Below, piece by piece: positions 41,716 to 42,583 of a stretch of DNA of 42,583 nucleotides (position 1 is its first letter; each line of letters opens with the position of its first letter). Below the pieces are notes generated by a model that was given only the letters and a program-made list of their open reading frames with translations, searched no databases and was not told the DNA's origin. The stretch is taken from contig PMIP01000019.1 of assembly GCA_003158295.1 (NCBI GenBank), forward strand, positions 133 through 42,715, read 5' to 3'. A program made the position numbers and the translations under genes. The DNA comes from Chloroflexota bacterium. Its GTDB lineage: Bacteria > Chloroflexota > Limnocylindria > Limnocylindrales > CSP1-4.

Positions 41716-42583
41716 TTAGGCGCTGCCCTCCCTCGGCGGGCACGTGGACCCTCGGATGGTCAGCTCGGGCCGCACCAGCGTCTGTTCGGGATCCGTGCAA
41801 TTGTGCTCCAGCCTGGCCAGCAGCATCCGAGCCGCGACGTTTCCGAGCTCATCCGCGGGGAGGCTGATCGTGGTCAGCGGCGGGGTGGCCAATTCGCTGG
41901 ACGTGTCGCTGAGCATCGCCACCAACGAGAGGTCGTCTGGAATCCGCCGTGCCTGTGCCTGCGCAGCCCGCAAGACCGCGACCGCGGACTGCTCCTGCGG
42001 CGCCACAAAGGCCGTGATCTCAGGGTGCCTGCGGAGCATCTCCTGAGCTGCGGCCGACATCGCCTCGATGGTCAGGCCACCCAGGCATGCGAGCGAGGCC
42101 AGGCCGTACTTGCGGCAGGCCTTCTCATACGCGTCGAGCGCCCAGGTTGTGAAGCCGTAGGTCTTGTCCTGAATGACCGGGTCGAAGGTCAGAAAACCGA
42201 TGGCGCGATGGCCCAGCCCGACCAGGTGCTCGAATGCGACTTCGATGCCGTAGTCGATGTCGATGTCGGCAAAGCTCAGACCACTATTGTCCATTCGGTG
42301 CCCGATCATGACGAACGGGTGACCGTGGTCCCGAAGCAGGCTCGGGCGGGTGTCGTCGGTCAGGATTTCGAGCAGGAGCATTCCGTCCACCTGGCGGCTC
42401 CGGAAGAACGCCAGCAGTTCCGGTTCGTTCAGGGTGCGAGTGATGATGTTGATTGAGTAGCCTGCGTCCTCGACTCCCAGAGCCGCGGCCATGATCACTC
42501 GGAGGTTGGGTGGGTTGAACTCCTGCGGCACATGCATGCCGATGAGACCCGTCCGGCCAGATCGGATCTGGCGCCACGCGCTC
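41716..42583 (-). CDS. LacI-family transcriptional regulator (5' end outside window; frame open to the edge)
   Basis: RQIRSGRTGLIGMHVPQEFN..NLRVIMAAALGVEDAGYSINI, VDGMLLLEI, ALDAYEKACRKYGL, AFVAPQEQSAVAVLRAAQAQARRIPDDLSLVAMLSDTSSELATPPLTTISLPADELGNVAARMLLARLE. Confidence 0.92.
   Translation of the reverse strand, partial: SAWRQIRSGRTGLIGMHVPQEFNPPNLRVIMAAALGVEDAGYSINIITRTLNEPELLAFFRSRQVDGMLLLEILTDDTRPSLLRDHGHPFVMIGHRMDNSGLSFADIDIDYGIEVAFEHLVGLGHRAIGFLTFDPVIQDKTYGFTTWALDAYEKACRKYGLASLACLGGLTIEAMSAAAQEMLRRHPEITAFVAPQEQSAVAVLRAAQAQARRIPDDLSLVAMLSDTSSELATPPLTTISLPADELGNVAARMLLARLEHNCTDPEQTLVRPELTIRGSTCPPREGSA

Overview
High-GC bacterial chromosomal window; gene style suggests Chloroflexota, but that placement is inference only. 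From left to right it contains: (1) a branched-chain/aromatic amino-acid run ilvC(partial)-leuB-cimA-pheA; (2) a three-gene cluster of exported proteins. Two of these carry an 'A-Y/D-AYWT..G.GxG' signal-peptide motif (SipW/TasA-like), two share a C-terminal domain, and one is a modular Ig-repeat adhesin-like protein. The cluster has a hairpin-rich leader and an intercistronic terminator; (3) an orphan homologue of the lysine 5,6-aminomutase alpha subunit and a GT87-like membrane protein; (4) upp and convergent uraA with a shared terminator; (5) an MgtA-type P-type ATPase with a repetitive Ala/Lys N-terminus; (6) an ECF sigma factor overlapping a membrane protein with an Asp-box-like ectodomain; (7) tRNA-Gly(CCC) followed by a decayed patch holding a partial tRNA-Gly copy and an OmpR-family DNA-binding-domain remnant; (8) a Tat-exported DUF362 protein, a DUF2199-like protein, and tatC; (9) a galactoside locus in which deoR-galT-tatA-galK-tatC lie on one strand, divergent from SBP-permease-permease-GH36-GH2; (10) an LLM oxidoreductase, a second tatA with a Pro/Gln/Tyr-rich tail, a mutarotase-like protein, a GH65 phosphorylase and a LacI-type regulator (partial) with a CpG-centred palindrome between the last two. 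No CRISPR array, transposase, integrase or rRNA was seen. The best candidates for something undescribed are the AYWT/Ig-repeat exported cluster and the Tat genes interleaved with galactose genes.
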